The translations under genes were made by a program, and so were the position numbers. Below are positions 27,506 through 36,224 of a stretch of DNA of 60,514 nucleotides, piece after piece. Each line of letters opens with the position of its first letter. The first letter of the stretch is position 1. The notes beneath the pieces are model-generated. The model made no database searches. It was not told the origin of the DNA and worked only from the letters and a program-made list of their open reading frames with translations. Origin of the DNA: Collinsella sp. (GTDB lineage: Bacteria; Actinomycetota; Coriobacteriia; Coriobacteriales; Coriobacteriaceae); the NCBI GenBank assembly GCA_019414345.1, contig DXMF01000004.1, forward strand, positions 1-60,514, in the 5' to 3' direction.

Positions 27506-27844
27506 ATGGAATATCGACAGACAGACGGCAAAACTCGGCGCGTACACAAGCAGTATGTGGACGTCGTGGCTCGCATCCTCGCGGGCGGACAAGTCGTGCC
27601 AGTCGCCGTCTGCTGGGTCGACGGTCGTTGCTTTACGATTGACGAGATTGTCTCGACCACTGGGTTTGGCCTGACGGTTCACGGCATTCGTACGGCAACC
27701 TATAAGGTGCGTTTTGGCGGGCACGCGACCGAGTTGTATCTGGAGGACCAGACGCGTGAACGACCAGATGGCTCGCAGGCCCATCTGATGCGTTGGTGGG
27801 TGTGGGCATTCGACCGTACGCTCGAGGGCGAGCGCCGTAGGTAA
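27506..27844 (+). CDS. Hypothetical protein, start uncertain
   Basis: I do not recognise a family. From ATG 27506 the protein is 112 residues, mixed beta/alpha in appearance, rich in Arg and Trp near the C-terminus (LMRWWVWAFDRTLEGE), with no membrane segment. AGGAGG sits one base from ATG 27506, too close for normal use. The in-frame ATG 27485 has no SD but lies just after a TACAAC hexamer. Coding is supported by the third-position G/C preference typical of its neighbours. It lies between the divergent pit gene and the BI-1 gene. Confidence 0.6.
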   Translation: MEYRQTDGKTRRVHKQYVDVVARILAGGQVVPVAVCWVDGRCFTIDEIVSTTGFGLTVHGIRTATYKVRFGGHATELYLEDQTRERPDGSQAHLMRWWVWAFDRTLEGERRR

Positions 27845-27928
27845 GGACGCACGGCGTTCGGGTACAATGACAGGAATCTTGTCAGCTACTGCGCCGTTAT
27901 TTGTGGCGCTTTTTGAAAGGACGAACCT

Positions 27929-28624
27929 ATGAACGATATCCAGGGCTATCAGAACGGCCCCGTCGAGAGCGGCGCAAGCCGCGCCAAGGAGATGTCGCCG
28001 CGCGCGTACAATCTCGCCATGTCTGCCCTGATCTTCTTGGGCTTTTGCGCCATGGGCGCCGGCGCCTACTTTACGAGCACCATGTCGTTTGCGCGCATGA
28101 TGATGAGCGGCGCCGCCTTGCCGCTGGTCTTTGGCTCGTTTATTTTGACCATCGTCGGCATGGTCATGATGTCGGCCGCCGCCAGCAAGCAGTCCGTGGG
28201 CCTGTCCCTTGTGGGCTACATAATCTTTGCGAGTACCTTTGGCCTGACCGCGTCGTTTGGCCTTGCCAACTACGACCTGCCCACCATCAACACTGCCTTT
28301 ATCGCCACGGCCGCCATCACCTTTGTCTATGGCGCCTTGGGCGTGACGTTCCCCAAGTTTTTCCAGCGCGTATATGGCATCGGCTTTGGCATTCTGCTCG
28401 CCACTATTCTGGTTGAGATTGTGCTGATGTTCATGGGCGTCTCGCAGACCATCACCGATCTGATCGTGATCGTGGTGTTCGCCGGCTTTATCGGCTACGA
28501 CACCTATGTTGCCACGACGGTGCCGCCTACGCTGCCCAACGCCGTGCTTATGGCATCCAACTTGTTCGTGGACATCATCAACGTGTTCCTGCGCATTCTG
28601 AACATCCTCGGCCGTCGCGACTAG
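27929..28624 (+). CDS. Bax inhibitor-1 (BI-1)/YccA family membrane protein
   Basis: Seven predicted membrane helices in 231 residues. The N-terminus is hydrophilic (about 25 residues). Family features are the early SPRAYNLAMSALIFLG segment, the VYGALGVTFPKFF stretch and FAGFIGYDTYVA near the end, with acidic residues in the last helices that in BsYetJ-type homologues control a calcium leak. The exact role in bacteria is unclear. GAAAGGA precedes the ATG. A TACAAT -10 candidate at 27863 lacks a good -35. Confidence 0.85.
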   Translation: MNDIQGYQNGPVESGASRAKEMSPRAYNLAMSALIFLGFCAMGAGAYFTSTMSFARMMMSGAALPLVFGSFILTIVGMVMMSAAASKQSVGLSLVGYIIFASTFGLTASFGLANYDLPTINTAFIATAAITFVYGALGVTFPKFFQRVYGIGFGILLATILVEIVLMFMGVSQTITDLIVIVVFAGFIGYDTYVATTVPPTLPNAVLMASNLFVDIINVFLRILNILGRRD

Positions 28625-28670
28625 TGGCGAATTGCGGCGGTGTTTGCCGTGCGTGTAAATCGATGCGAAA

Positions 28671-28696
28671 GGCGGTCCTTCGGGGCCGTCTTTTTT
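28671..28696 (+). terminator. Terminator after the BI-1 gene
   Basis: Eight-pair stem GGCGGTCC / GGGCCGTC (two wobbles) with a TTCG tetraloop and six T. Confidence 0.9.
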
Positions 28697-28762
28697 GTAT
28701 GCGGCGGGGTATCATGGATGGGAAAAGCCGATAGCGGCAGAGACCGAGAAAGGTGACCACTT

Positions 28763-29878
28763 ATGGCAGACGTCGACAACAGGAACCGTAACCGCAGGTC
28801 CAACCGAGCGGGTCAGCCCAATCCCAAGCGCGAGGCCCGTGCCAAGGCCGCCGAGCGTCACGTGGCAACTGTGTCCGAAGCGTGCGCCAAGGATATCGAG
28901 CGTTCGCTTGCCGGTGTTCGCGAGTTTGACGGTATGCCTGCCGGCTTTGTCGCGGCGATGAAGGCCAAGGTTCAGAGTGCTGTGGCCGCCGAAGAACAGG
29001 TTGCCGAGGACGTCGAGGGCGCGGAGGCTGCCGAGGTCGAGGCAGCGCTCGAGCCCGTCGAGGAGCCTGCCGAGGAAATCGCTGAAGCTGAGTCCGCGCC
29101 TGCTGAGGAGCCCGCTCCGGTTCTGCCCGAGGTCACCGTGCTCGATGCCTCCGCCACGCAGGCCATCCTGGACAACGGTCGTGGCTATGCGCAGTTCTGC
29201 GACATGGCCGTGCTCGCCTTTGCCTCGTTCACCAACCCGGGCGGTGGCTATATTCAGGGTTATCTGGGCCAGGAGGCCACGCTGTGCGCCGATTCGTATC
29301 TGTACAACGTTCTCGATATGCAGCGTAAGTGGTACGGCGAGAACCGTCGCCGCAACATCAACTGCGAGCTCTATCGCAACCGCGCCCTAGTGGTGCCTGC
29401 GGTGCGCTTCGACCGCAACCACGTGCATGCATACGCCGACGTGATCGTGGCCGCCGCGCCCAACGTTAAGCGCGCCCGCCAGGAGTATCGCGTGAGCGAC
29501 GATGCTCTGCTGGATGCCCTGCGCGACCGCATTCGCTTTGTGCTTGCCATCTGCGACGAGCTGGGTCGCGAGAAGCTCGTGTTGGGCGCATGGGGCTGCG
29601 ACAACAACGGCTTTGACGCAGAGGCCGTGGCCGAGCTCTTCCGCAAGGAGCTCGCGTCGGGCGACTTTAAGGTCAAGCAGGTCTTTTTTGCTGTGCCCTC
29701 TACGCGCTGGGACGAGGATTTTGCCAAGTTCGAGCACGTGCTGGCAAACTTCCCCGAGCGCAACGAGGAGTCCTATGCTCAGGTTGCTGCCCGCGCCGCA
29801 GCAGCCCGTGCCGCCGAGCAGGCCCAGGCTGCTGCCGAGGACGACGAGGATGACGATGACTGGCGCAAGTACCTGTAA
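28763..29878 (+). CDS. TIGR02452/DUF2263 family protein, microbial PARG-like macrodomain
   Basis: Related to bacterial poly(ADP-ribose) glycohydrolases. Residues 1-75 form a basic helical N-terminal region. Residues 76-128 are a low-complexity linker of Ala, Glu, Pro and Val. The macrodomain runs from VTVLDASATQAIL to about residue 345, and the tail is Ala/Gln-rich then acidic. The ribose-binding loop is present as FTNPGGGYIQGYLGQEATLC. In the classical GGG-x(6-8)-QEE signature the last Glu is catalytic, but here the codon is GCC (Ala). The later LVLGAWGCDNNGFDAEAVAELF matches the family. It may be inactive, a binder, or use another acid. The linker is also unusual. Confidence 0.82.
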   Translation: MADVDNRNRNRRSNRAGQPNPKREARAKAAERHVATVSEACAKDIERSLAGVREFDGMPAGFVAAMKAKVQSAVAAEEQVAEDVEGAEAAEVEAALEPVEEPAEEIAEAESAPAEEPAPVLPEVTVLDASATQAILDNGRGYAQFCDMAVLAFASFTNPGGGYIQGYLGQEATLCADSYLYNVLDMQRKWYGENRRRNINCELYRNRALVVPAVRFDRNHVHAYADVIVAAAPNVKRARQEYRVSDDALLDALRDRIRFVLAICDELGREKLVLGAWGCDNNGFDAEAVAELFRKELASGDFKVKQVFFAVPSTRWDEDFAKFEHVLANFPERNEESYAQVAARAAAARAAEQAQAAAEDDEDDDDWRKYL

Positions 29879-29903
29879 TCGGTACGTGCTGACAGATAGG
29901 TCG

Positions 29904-29937
29904 AGCCGGCGGGAGAGGCTGCTCCCGTCGGCTTTTT
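29904..29937 (+). terminator. Terminator after the PARG-like gene
   Basis: Twelve-pair stem AGCCGGCGGGAG / CTCCCGTCGGCT (one G-T wobble), six-base loop, then TTTTT. Confidence 0.9.
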
Positions 29938-29956
29938 ACTAAAGGAAGGGCTTACG

Positions 29957-30616
29957 ATGAAAAACGTTCTATGTTTTGGCGACAGCAACACCTATGGTTA
30001 CGATCCGGCGGGCATGCGCGACGGCACCGCGGTGCGCTATGCGCGGGATGTGCGCTGGTGTGGCGTGGCCCAACGTGACTTAGGCGAGGGCTGGCATGTA
30101 ATTGAAGAAGGCCTCAACGGCCGCACGACGGTACGCGACGACATGTGCCATCTGGACACCAATCTTAACGGCATTCGCGCACTTCCGATGCTGCTCGAGG
30201 CCCATAAGCCGCTGGACGCCATTGTGATCATGCTGGGCACCAACGACTGTAAGACGGTCTTTAACGTGACAGCTTCCGATATCGCCCGTGGCGCCATGGC
30301 GCTGATTCGCGCGGTGCGTGCATTTCCCTGGACCAATGCCGCACCCTGCCCGCGTATTCTGCTGATGGCACCTATCAAGATCAAGCCGCAAATCGCCGAT
30401 GTATATATGACCGATTTTGACGAGCGTTCCGTCGAGGCCTCGGAGCATTTTGGTGAGTACCACGCACATGTGGCTGAGCAGTTTGGCTGCGACTTTTTGA
30501 ATGCCGCCGACTTTGCCGAGCCGGGCGATATCGACTATCTGCATATGATGCCCGAAAGCCATGAGAGCCTGGGTCACGCCGTGGCAGCCAAGCTCCAAGA
30601 GATGCTCGGTGAGTAG
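29957..30616 (+). CDS. SGNH/GDSL family hydrolase
   Basis: Serine esterase/lipase of the SGNH fold. Block I is CFGDSNTYGYDP with the nucleophilic Ser. Block II Gly lies in EEGLNGRTTVRDD, block III is MLGTNDCK, and block V ends in PESHESLG with the catalytic His. No signal peptide is seen, so it is cytoplasmic. It resembles short arylesterase-like members, but the substrate cannot be deduced. It starts 20 bases after a terminator and stands alone. Confidence 0.9.
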   Translation: MKNVLCFGDSNTYGYDPAGMRDGTAVRYARDVRWCGVAQRDLGEGWHVIEEGLNGRTTVRDDMCHLDTNLNGIRALPMLLEAHKPLDAIVIMLGTNDCKTVFNVTASDIARGAMALIRAVRAFPWTNAAPCPRILLMAPIKIKPQIADVYMTDFDERSVEASEHFGEYHAHVAEQFGCDFLNAADFAEPGDIDYLHMMPESHESLGHAVAAKLQEMLGE

Positions 30617-30628
30617 CGCGACCCCAAA

Positions 30629-30661
30629 CCACCGCAAAGGTGCCTGTCCCCTTTGCGGTGG
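30629..30661. terminator. Bidirectional hairpin between convergent genes
   Basis: Perfect 12-bp stem CCACCGCAAAGG / CCTTTGCGGTGG with a nine-base loop, placed between the ends of the SGNH hydrolase (+) and thiD (-). No strong T-run on either side. Confidence 0.6.
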
Positions 30662-30676
30662 CTTGGGCTGCGAATC

Positions 30677-31507
30677 TTAATACTGCCACATGTGGTTGAC
30701 AGGGCCGGAACCTTTGCCCATGTCAAAGCCGGCGGCGAGGGCGCCCGTTAGGTAGGCCTTGCCGGCGTTGACGGCGTCGGCAAGATCCATGCCCTGGGCC
30801 AGCGCGCAGGCGATAGCGGACGAGAGCGTGCAGCCGGTGCCATGCGTGTTGCCGGTCTCGATGCGCTTGTGACGGAACCATGTGGTGAGCGGATCGCCCA
30901 GGTGGTTGCCCTCGTCATCGAGCGGCGCGGGCTCCGCCAGCACGTCGTTGGCCTCGTTGACAAGATGTCCGCCTTTAACCAAAGACGCGCATCCAAAGCG
31001 GCGGGTGAGGAGCATGGCGGCATTTTGCTGCGTGCGCTCGGAATCGATCTCGTAGTCGAGCAGTGCCATGGCCTCGGGGATATTGGGCGTGATGACGGTC
31101 GCCAACGGGAACAGGCGACGCGTGAGCGCCTCGGCCGCATCCTCGGCAATGAGTCGAGCGCCCGAGGTGGCTACCATGACGGGGTCCACGACCACGTTCG
31201 TTGCGTTCCAGGCGCTCAAGCGGTCGGCGATGACTTCGATAATCTCGACAGAAGAAACCATGCCGATCTTGACGGCGCTCGGGCGGATGTCGTCAAAGAC
31301 GGCGTCGATCTGCGCGGCGACGATATCTGGCGAGATATTCTGCACGGCGGTGATGCCCAGGGTGTTTTGCGCCGTGATGGCGGTTATGGCCGTCTCGGCA
31401 TACAGACGGTGCGCCGTAATGGTCTTGATGTCGGCTTGAATGCCGGCGCCACCGCTGGAATCGGATCCTGCGATGGACAGGACGGCAGGTACCTTGCTGC
31501 GATCCAT
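30677..31507 (-). CDS. thiD: Bifunctional hydroxymethylpyrimidine kinase/phosphomethylpyrimidine kinase ThiD
   Basis: Phosphorylates HMP and HMP-P in thiamine synthesis. Ribokinase-fold protein of 276 residues. SIAGSDSSGGAGIQADIKT lies at the N-terminus, with AVKIGMVSS, VVDPVMVATSGARL (DPVMV motif), TPNIPEAMALL and the catalytic GTGCTLSSAIA. It lies downstream of thiC on the same strand with a 182-base gap. That gap contains a hairpin and a TATAAT hexamer, so it may also have its own promoter. Confidence 0.95.
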   Translation of the reverse strand: MDRSKVPAVLSIAGSDSSGGAGIQADIKTITAHRLYAETAITAITAQNTLGITAVQNISPDIVAAQIDAVFDDIRPSAVKIGMVSSVEIIEVIADRLSAWNATNVVVDPVMVATSGARLIAEDAAEALTRRLFPLATVITPNIPEAMALLDYEIDSERTQQNAAMLLTRRFGCASLVKGGHLVNEANDVLAEPAPLDDEGNHLGDPLTTWFRHKRIETGNTHGTGCTLSSAIACALAQGMDLADAVNAGKAYLTGALAAGFDMGKGSGPVNHMWQY

Positions 31508-31553
31508 GTGCGCTCCCTTGTTCGGTCGGAATCAAATGGGTCTTTAAGCCAGC

Positions 31554-31594
31554 ATTATAAAGATGCCCGGGCCGGCTGTATGCCGATCCCGGGC
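31554..31594 (-). terminator. Hairpin and TATAAT between thiC and thiD
   Basis: Reading the minus strand, GCCCGGG...CCCGGGC forms a stem with an inner CGGC/GCCG pair (31565-31594). It is followed by ATCTTTATAATG. It can be read as a weak terminator for thiC, or TATAAT (31554-31559) as a -10 box for thiD, though no good -35 is seen. Confidence 0.45.
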
Positions 31595-31689
31595 GGGCGG
31601 TGCAATCTTTACGCAAATGCAAGCAAATGTTCACACGTCAACAATTGACAGGTACCAGCTCGCCGCCAGAAGCGGCCGCGGCGACAGGG

Positions 31690-33024
31690 TTAGTCCTCCA
31701 TGCCGAGGTCGATTGTCGTGCCCTCGAACACCTTGTTGACAGTGCGAACGGCGCACATCTTGCCGCACATGGTGCAGGTGCCCTCGGTGGCGGCGGGGGA
31801 TTCCTCGTAGCGCTTCTTGCCGGTGACCGGGTCGAGGGCGCACTTCCACATGGCGTCCCAGTCGAGCTTGCGGCGTGCCTGACCCATCCTGTCGTCCATG
31901 TCACGGGCGTGCGGTACCTTCTTGGCGATGTCGGCGGCGTGTGCGGCAATCTTGGTGGCCATGAGGCCATCGAGCACATCCTGAGCGTTGGGCAGGCACA
32001 GGTGCTCGGCCGGCGTCACGTAGCACAAAAAGTCGGCACCCGAGCTCGCGGAGATGGCGCCACCAATGGCGGCGGTGATGTGGTCGTAGCCCACGCCGAT
32101 ATCGGTCACCAGCGGCCCCAGCACATAGAACGGGGCGTTGTGGCACAGGCGCTTCTGCAGCTTCATGTTGGCAGCGATCTCGTCGAGCGCCATGTGGCCC
32201 GGGCCCTCGACCATGACCTGGACGCCGGCGGCCCAGGCGCGCTTGCACAGCTTGCCCAGCTCGATCATCTCGGCGGTCTCGGTTGCGTCGTTGGAGTCGT
32301 AGAGACAGCCCGGGCGGCAGGAGTCGCCGAGCGAGATCGTCACGTCGTATTCGTGGCAGATCTCGAGCACCTCGTCGTAGAACTCGTAGAAGGGGTTCTC
32401 GTTACCGGTGACCTCCATCCAACCAAACAGCAGCGAGCCGCCGCGGCTGACGATGTTCATGAGGCGGCCAGTCTCCTTAAAGGTCTTGATGACCGACTTG
32501 TTGATGCCGCAGTGGACGGTCATAAAGTCCACGCCGTCCTCGGCATGCGCGCGCACGACCTTGAGCAGATCGTCCTTGGTCAGCTTGACCAGCGGCTTTT
32601 CCATGTAGCCGATGGCATCGTACATCGGCACCGTGCCCACCATGAGCGGCGTCTCGTCGATGAGCTGCTGGCGGAACTGGCGCGTCTTGCCCGAGTTGGA
32701 GAGGTCCATGATGGCGTCGGCGCCAAAGTCCTCGGCGATCTTGACCTTCTTCCACTCCTCGGCGGCATCGGCCTTATCGCCCGAGATGCCCAGGTTGACG
32801 TTGACCTTGGTGGACAGGCCCTCACCAACGCCAAAGGCACGCATGCCTTTTTTGATATGCACGATGTTGGCGGGGATGGCGATGCGGCCGTCGGCCACGC
32901 GCTCGCGGATGTACTCGGGGTCGCGATGCTCGCGCTCGGCAACCTCCTTCATCTGCGGCGTGATTTGCCCGGCGCGGGCGAAGTCGATTTGCGTGACGAG
33001 CTTGGGCTCGGTCTGTGTGCTCAT
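31690..33024 (-). CDS. thiC: Phosphomethylpyrimidine synthase ThiC
   Basis: Radical-SAM enzyme converting aminoimidazole ribotide to HMP-P. The 444-residue product is the short form without the N-terminal domain of E. coli ThiC. Visible motifs: GRIAIPANIVH, DAIMDLSNSGKTR, VGTVPMYDA, FMTVHCGIN, VEGPGHMALDEI and the C-terminal iron-sulfur motif CTMCGKMC. ATG 33024 is used because the riboswitch and its expression platform occupy the sequence just upstream. A TPP riboswitch controls it. Confidence 0.97.
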   Translation of the reverse strand: MSTQTEPKLVTQIDFARAGQITPQMKEVAEREHRDPEYIRERVADGRIAIPANIVHIKKGMRAFGVGEGLSTKVNVNLGISGDKADAAEEWKKVKIAEDFGADAIMDLSNSGKTRQFRQQLIDETPLMVGTVPMYDAIGYMEKPLVKLTKDDLLKVVRAHAEDGVDFMTVHCGINKSVIKTFKETGRLMNIVSRGGSLLFGWMEVTGNENPFYEFYDEVLEICHEYDVTISLGDSCRPGCLYDSNDATETAEMIELGKLCKRAWAAGVQVMVEGPGHMALDEIAANMKLQKRLCHNAPFYVLGPLVTDIGVGYDHITAAIGGAISASSGADFLCYVTPAEHLCLPNAQDVLDGLMATKIAAHAADIAKKVPHARDMDDRMGQARRKLDWDAMWKCALDPVTGKKRYEESPAATEGTCTMCGKMCAVRTVNKVFEGTTIDLGMED

Positions 33025-33030
33025 TGGCAC

Positions 33031-33122
33031 GGCTCCCTTCGTTGGCATTACCCATATCAGGTTTGCGGGTCAGGGCGGGCGCGCCCAATCTCAGCCTGCC
33101 GTCTTGTCCTGCAAGCCCCCCG
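33031..33122 (-). promoter_or_regulatory. TPP riboswitch (THI element) upstream of thiC
   Basis: On the minus strand the conserved core is clear: GGGGGGCTTGCAGG at the 5' side, GGCTGAGATTGGGC, then ACCTGATATGGGTAATGCC and CGAAGGGA at the 3' side. CTGAGA and the TAATGCC-CGAAGGGA block are the TPP-binding elements. It ends six bases before the thiC ATG, so the switch most likely acts by hiding the ribosome binding site. GAAGGGA serves both as aptamer 3' end and SD. Confidence 0.95.
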
Positions 33123-33194
33123 TTATGTCATGGGCTCAAGTATAGCCTGAATGGGTACGATTGGGCCAACGAGCGTGCTTGCGGGGAGGCGAAC

Positions 33195-33710
33195 ATGGAA
33201 GACAAACATCTATATCGAGAGACGCAATGGGATGTATCGGCCGAGGAAAGCCGTGCGCACCATGGCCTTGTCGCGATTGGTTTTGCGGTGCTTGCCGTGT
33301 TGGTGATTGCCTTTTGTATTTGGACGTTTGGCGGTCGCGGCGGCGCTGCCTGGGAGTTTGAGGCCGACGATGCCCTGCCGATCATGACAGTGAAGGTCGC
33401 GGGCGGCAATACCGTTGCCGCGCCGGGCGACTATTGGTATCCGCGCAACGAGTTTGTGCAGTTGCAGCTGAGTGGCGGATCCATTCCTGGTGAAGAGATC
33501 GAGCGCGTGACCTTCGATGCGTCGCTTAAGACGCTGTCGGTCGAGCTCAAAGATCAAGGGGATGTGCCCACGACAATGGATATCGCGCTGACGGAATGGC
33601 GCCTGGAGCCCCCGTCGGGCGTCAAGGTGTCCGAGGTGGAGCATGTCAAGATTACCTATCAGGCCGGCTCGACAAATGAAATTGCCAAAGCCGACGGCTT
33701 GGCGGAATAG
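33195..33710 (+). CDS. Hypothetical membrane-anchored protein
   Basis: No family recognised. 171 residues: about 30 cytoplasmic residues, one helix (LVAIGFAVLAVLVIAFCIWTF) and an outside domain of about 120 residues that looks beta-rich (IMTVKVAGGNTVAAPGDYWY, VTFDASLKTLSVELKD). GGGAGG supports ATG 33195. The longer frame from 33015 runs through the riboswitch region and is not credible. It is transcribed away from thiC and alone. Confidence 0.7.
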   Translation: MEDKHLYRETQWDVSAEESRAHHGLVAIGFAVLAVLVIAFCIWTFGGRGGAAWEFEADDALPIMTVKVAGGNTVAAPGDYWYPRNEFVQLQLSGGSIPGEEIERVTFDASLKTLSVELKDQGDVPTTMDIALTEWRLEPPSGVKVSEVEHVKITYQAGSTNEIAKADGLAE

Positions 33711-33750
33711 ACGCCGTGCCTAGGCAGCACATTCAAAAGTAGCGGTGGTC

Positions 33751-34560
33751 CTACAAGGCCTGTTCGTTCAGGAAGACCAGAGTGTTTTTATTTGAAAGCT
33801 CGGGAAAGTGACGATAACCAACGTCGAACGCGGTGAGCCCGCTTACATCCTCGAGCTTGTTTTCTGCCATCCAGCGCACCATGGAGCCGCGCGCCTTTTT
33901 GCTGGCTGTCGAGCGCTGGATGGGCTTGCCGTTGCGGACACCTTCGCCAAAGAGACAAGTGACGGTTGTGGCGTCGCCTGCGAGATGGGGTAGAACGGCC
34001 TTGGCGTACTCCACACTGGCAAGGTTGACGATCGTGGTGTTAGAGCCCGCCGGAGCGATGGCCCGTGCGAGCTTGTCGCTCCAAAACGCGTAGAGGTCTC
34101 GGGCATCGTCAACGGCGAGCTTCGCGCCCATCTCCAGCCGATACGGTTCGACGGCATGAAAGGGACGAACGCACCCGTAGAGGCCGGAGAGGATCCACAG
34201 ATGGTCTTGCAGCCATGCGAGCTGCGTGGAATCCATCACCTCGGGTGCCATGCTCTGGTATTGAATGCCGTGATAGGACATGACGGCAGGGGAGAGGTGA
34301 CGGGCGAGTGCGGGATTGTCGAGATCGCCGCTTTTCAGGATGGGCCCGAACTCATGCAGTGTGTTGAGGCAAGGTCCCAGCAGTTTGTCACTCACGTTCC
34401 ACAGCGCCTGCAGGCCGCCGCTGCCTTCATTCCGCTCGATATCTAGCAGTGCGCGGTGGAGGCGAGCCGTCTCGCGCACAAAGGGTGGGATGCCCAGGAC
34501 TTCAAAAGCATCTTGGGCCGCGCGCATCTGCTTGGCGGGCGAAATGATGACCTGCAGCAT
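33751..34560 (-). CDS. yaaA: YaaA family (UPF0246) peroxide stress protein
   Basis: DNA-binding helix-hairpin-helix-type protein that limits iron-driven damage in E. coli. The 269 residues start MLQVIISPAKQMR and contain the family motifs SYHGIQYQSM, WILSGLYGCVRPFHAVEPYRLEMG and the terminal GYRHFPELSNKNTLVFLNE. ATG 34560 has AGAGGAG upstream; the longer frame to 34758 runs into the terminator of the next gene. Confidence 0.92.
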   Translation of the reverse strand: MLQVIISPAKQMRAAQDAFEVLGIPPFVRETARLHRALLDIERNEGSGGLQALWNVSDKLLGPCLNTLHEFGPILKSGDLDNPALARHLSPAVMSYHGIQYQSMAPEVMDSTQLAWLQDHLWILSGLYGCVRPFHAVEPYRLEMGAKLAVDDARDLYAFWSDKLARAIAPAGSNTTIVNLASVEYAKAVLPHLAGDATTVTCLFGEGVRNGKPIQRSTASKKARGSMVRWMAENKLEDVSGLTAFDVGYRHFPELSNKNTLVFLNEQAL

Positions 34561-34573
34561 GGACTCTCCTCTG

Positions 34574-34647
34574 CCAAAAAAGTTGCGGTGGAATACGGTC
34601 TGTTTTGGCCGTTTATGGGCCAGTTTAGTCCGTAATTCACCGCAACT
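34574..34647 (-). terminator. Long hairpin terminator of the M18 aminopeptidase gene
   Basis: Arms AGTTGCGGTGAATTACGG (from 34647 down) and its near-complement at 34598-34581, with an inner CTGGCC/GGCCA stem, then TTTTTT on the minus strand. It lies 14 bases past the aminopeptidase stop and just before the yaaA start. Confidence 0.8.
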
Positions 34648-34660
34648 GATGAAGGGTGGA

Positions 34661-36058
34661 TTAGGCTCGCTCGATGAAGGCTTTGTAGCCGCGGTAGGCC
34701 TCGTAGATATCGGCCTTGTTGGCGACCTCCCACAGGGCGTGCATGGACAGGACGGCAACGCCGGAGTCGATGACGTTCATGCCATACTTGGCCATGATGT
34801 AGGCGATGGTGCCGCCACCGCCCGCGTTGACGCGACCGAGCTCACAGGTCTGGAAGTCCACGCCGGCCTCGTCCATGATGTCGCGGACGAGGGCCACGTA
34901 CTCGGCATCGGCGTCGTTGGAACCGCCCTTGCCGCGGCTGCCCGTGTACTTGTTAAAGCACAGGCCACGACCCATAAAGGCGGCGTTCTTCGTCTCGAAC
35001 TTGCCGGCATAGCCCGGGTCGAAACCGGCGGACACGTCGGAGGAGAGCATGCGGCTGCGGGCGAGCGCGCGGCGCAGGGCCAGCGGGCTATCCTCGCCGG
35101 CGAGCGTCATGATCTCGGCGACGGTGTTCTCGAAGAAGCGGCTCGTCATACCGGTGGCACCCACGGAGCCGATCTCCTCCTTATCGACGATGAGCGTGAT
35201 GCTCGTGCGCTCCACGTTGGTGACGTTGATCTGGGCGAGCATGGAGGGGTAGGCACAGACGCGGTCGTCATGGCCATAGCCCAGAATCATGGAGCGGTCG
35301 AGGCCCATGTCGCGGGCGGGGCCGGCGGGCACGACCTCGATCTCGGCGGAGAGGAAGTCCTCCTCCTCGACGTCGTACTGCTCCTTGAGGATATCCAGGA
35401 ACATCTGCTTGACGGGCTCCTTGGGGGCGTCCTTGTCGTCCTCATCGAACTTGACGGGGCGGCCGCCCACGATCACGTCGAGAATCTCGGCATCGACGGC
35501 GTCCTTGGCAGGCTTGGACATCTGCTCGCTCGAGAGGTGGATCAGCAGGTCGGAGATGGTAAAGACCGGGTCGTCCGCCTTGTCGCCGATATTGATGTCG
35601 ACGGTGGTACCGTCCTTTTTGCAGATGACGCCCACGAGTGCGAGCGGGGAGGCCACCCAGTGGTAGCTCTTGACGCCACCGTAGTAGTGCGTGTCGAGGT
35701 AGGCCATGTCGCCGGCCTCGAAGGCGGGGTTCTGCTTAAGGTCTAGGCGCGGCGAGTCCACGTGGGCGCCCAGGATGTTAAAGCCCTGCTCGAGCGGGGC
35801 GTTGCCCAGGTTGACGAGCATGAGGTCCTTGCCGTGATTGGCGGCGTACACCTTGTCGCCTGCCTTGAGCTCGCGGCCTTCGGCGATCACGGTCTCCAGG
35901 TCGACGTATCCCGCCTCCTCGGCCATCTTGATGCCGGTCTTGACGCACAGGCGCTCGGTCTTGTTCTCGCTCAAAAACTGCTTATAGCCGCGGCAAAGCT
36001 CCTCGAGCTCCTCGACTTGCTGTGGCGTGTACTTTTTCCATGCGCAGGGACGCTCCAT
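34661..36058 (-). CDS. M18 family aminopeptidase (aspartyl aminopeptidase type)
   Basis: Cytoplasmic dinuclear zinc aminopeptidase of 465 residues. GAHVDSPRLDLKQNP holds the first metal ligands (His, Asp). The catalytic region VDKEEIGSVGATGM contains the Glu pair, GYGHDDRVCAYPSML a further Asp ligand, and the last His lies in VLSMHALWEVANK. Probably trims acidic N-terminal residues, by family. AAAGGAG supports ATG 36058; the frame is open upstream but leaves SD and promoter sequence behind. Confidence 0.93.
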   Translation of the reverse strand: MERPCAWKKYTPQQVEELEELCRGYKQFLSENKTERLCVKTGIKMAEEAGYVDLETVIAEGRELKAGDKVYAANHGKDLMLVNLGNAPLEQGFNILGAHVDSPRLDLKQNPAFEAGDMAYLDTHYYGGVKSYHWVASPLALVGVICKKDGTTVDINIGDKADDPVFTISDLLIHLSSEQMSKPAKDAVDAEILDVIVGGRPVKFDEDDKDAPKEPVKQMFLDILKEQYDVEEEDFLSAEIEVVPAGPARDMGLDRSMILGYGHDDRVCAYPSMLAQINVTNVERTSITLIVDKEEIGSVGATGMTSRFFENTVAEIMTLAGEDSPLALRRALARSRMLSSDVSAGFDPGYAGKFETKNAAFMGRGLCFNKYTGSRGKGGSNDADAEYVALVRDIMDEAGVDFQTCELGRVNAGGGGTIAYIMAKYGMNVIDSGVAVLSMHALWEVANKADIYEAYRGYKAFIERA

Positions 36059-36224
36059 GACGCAGGCTCCTTTCGGATCGATCGTGCTGGTTGATGTACC
36101 GTGAGCCATCGTATCACGCGCGGGCTCACGGTGGCGGGGGAGCTTTATGTGAGGTGGCCGCGGGGCGGGGAGCGTGTAAACTGGAGTGAGCAAACCGTGC
36201 CCAGCCCAAAGCGAGGTATTTAAT

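Noticed and set aside
31600..33150. 516-codon open frame on the plus strand
   Set aside because: Antisense shadow of thiC that also runs through the TPP riboswitch.
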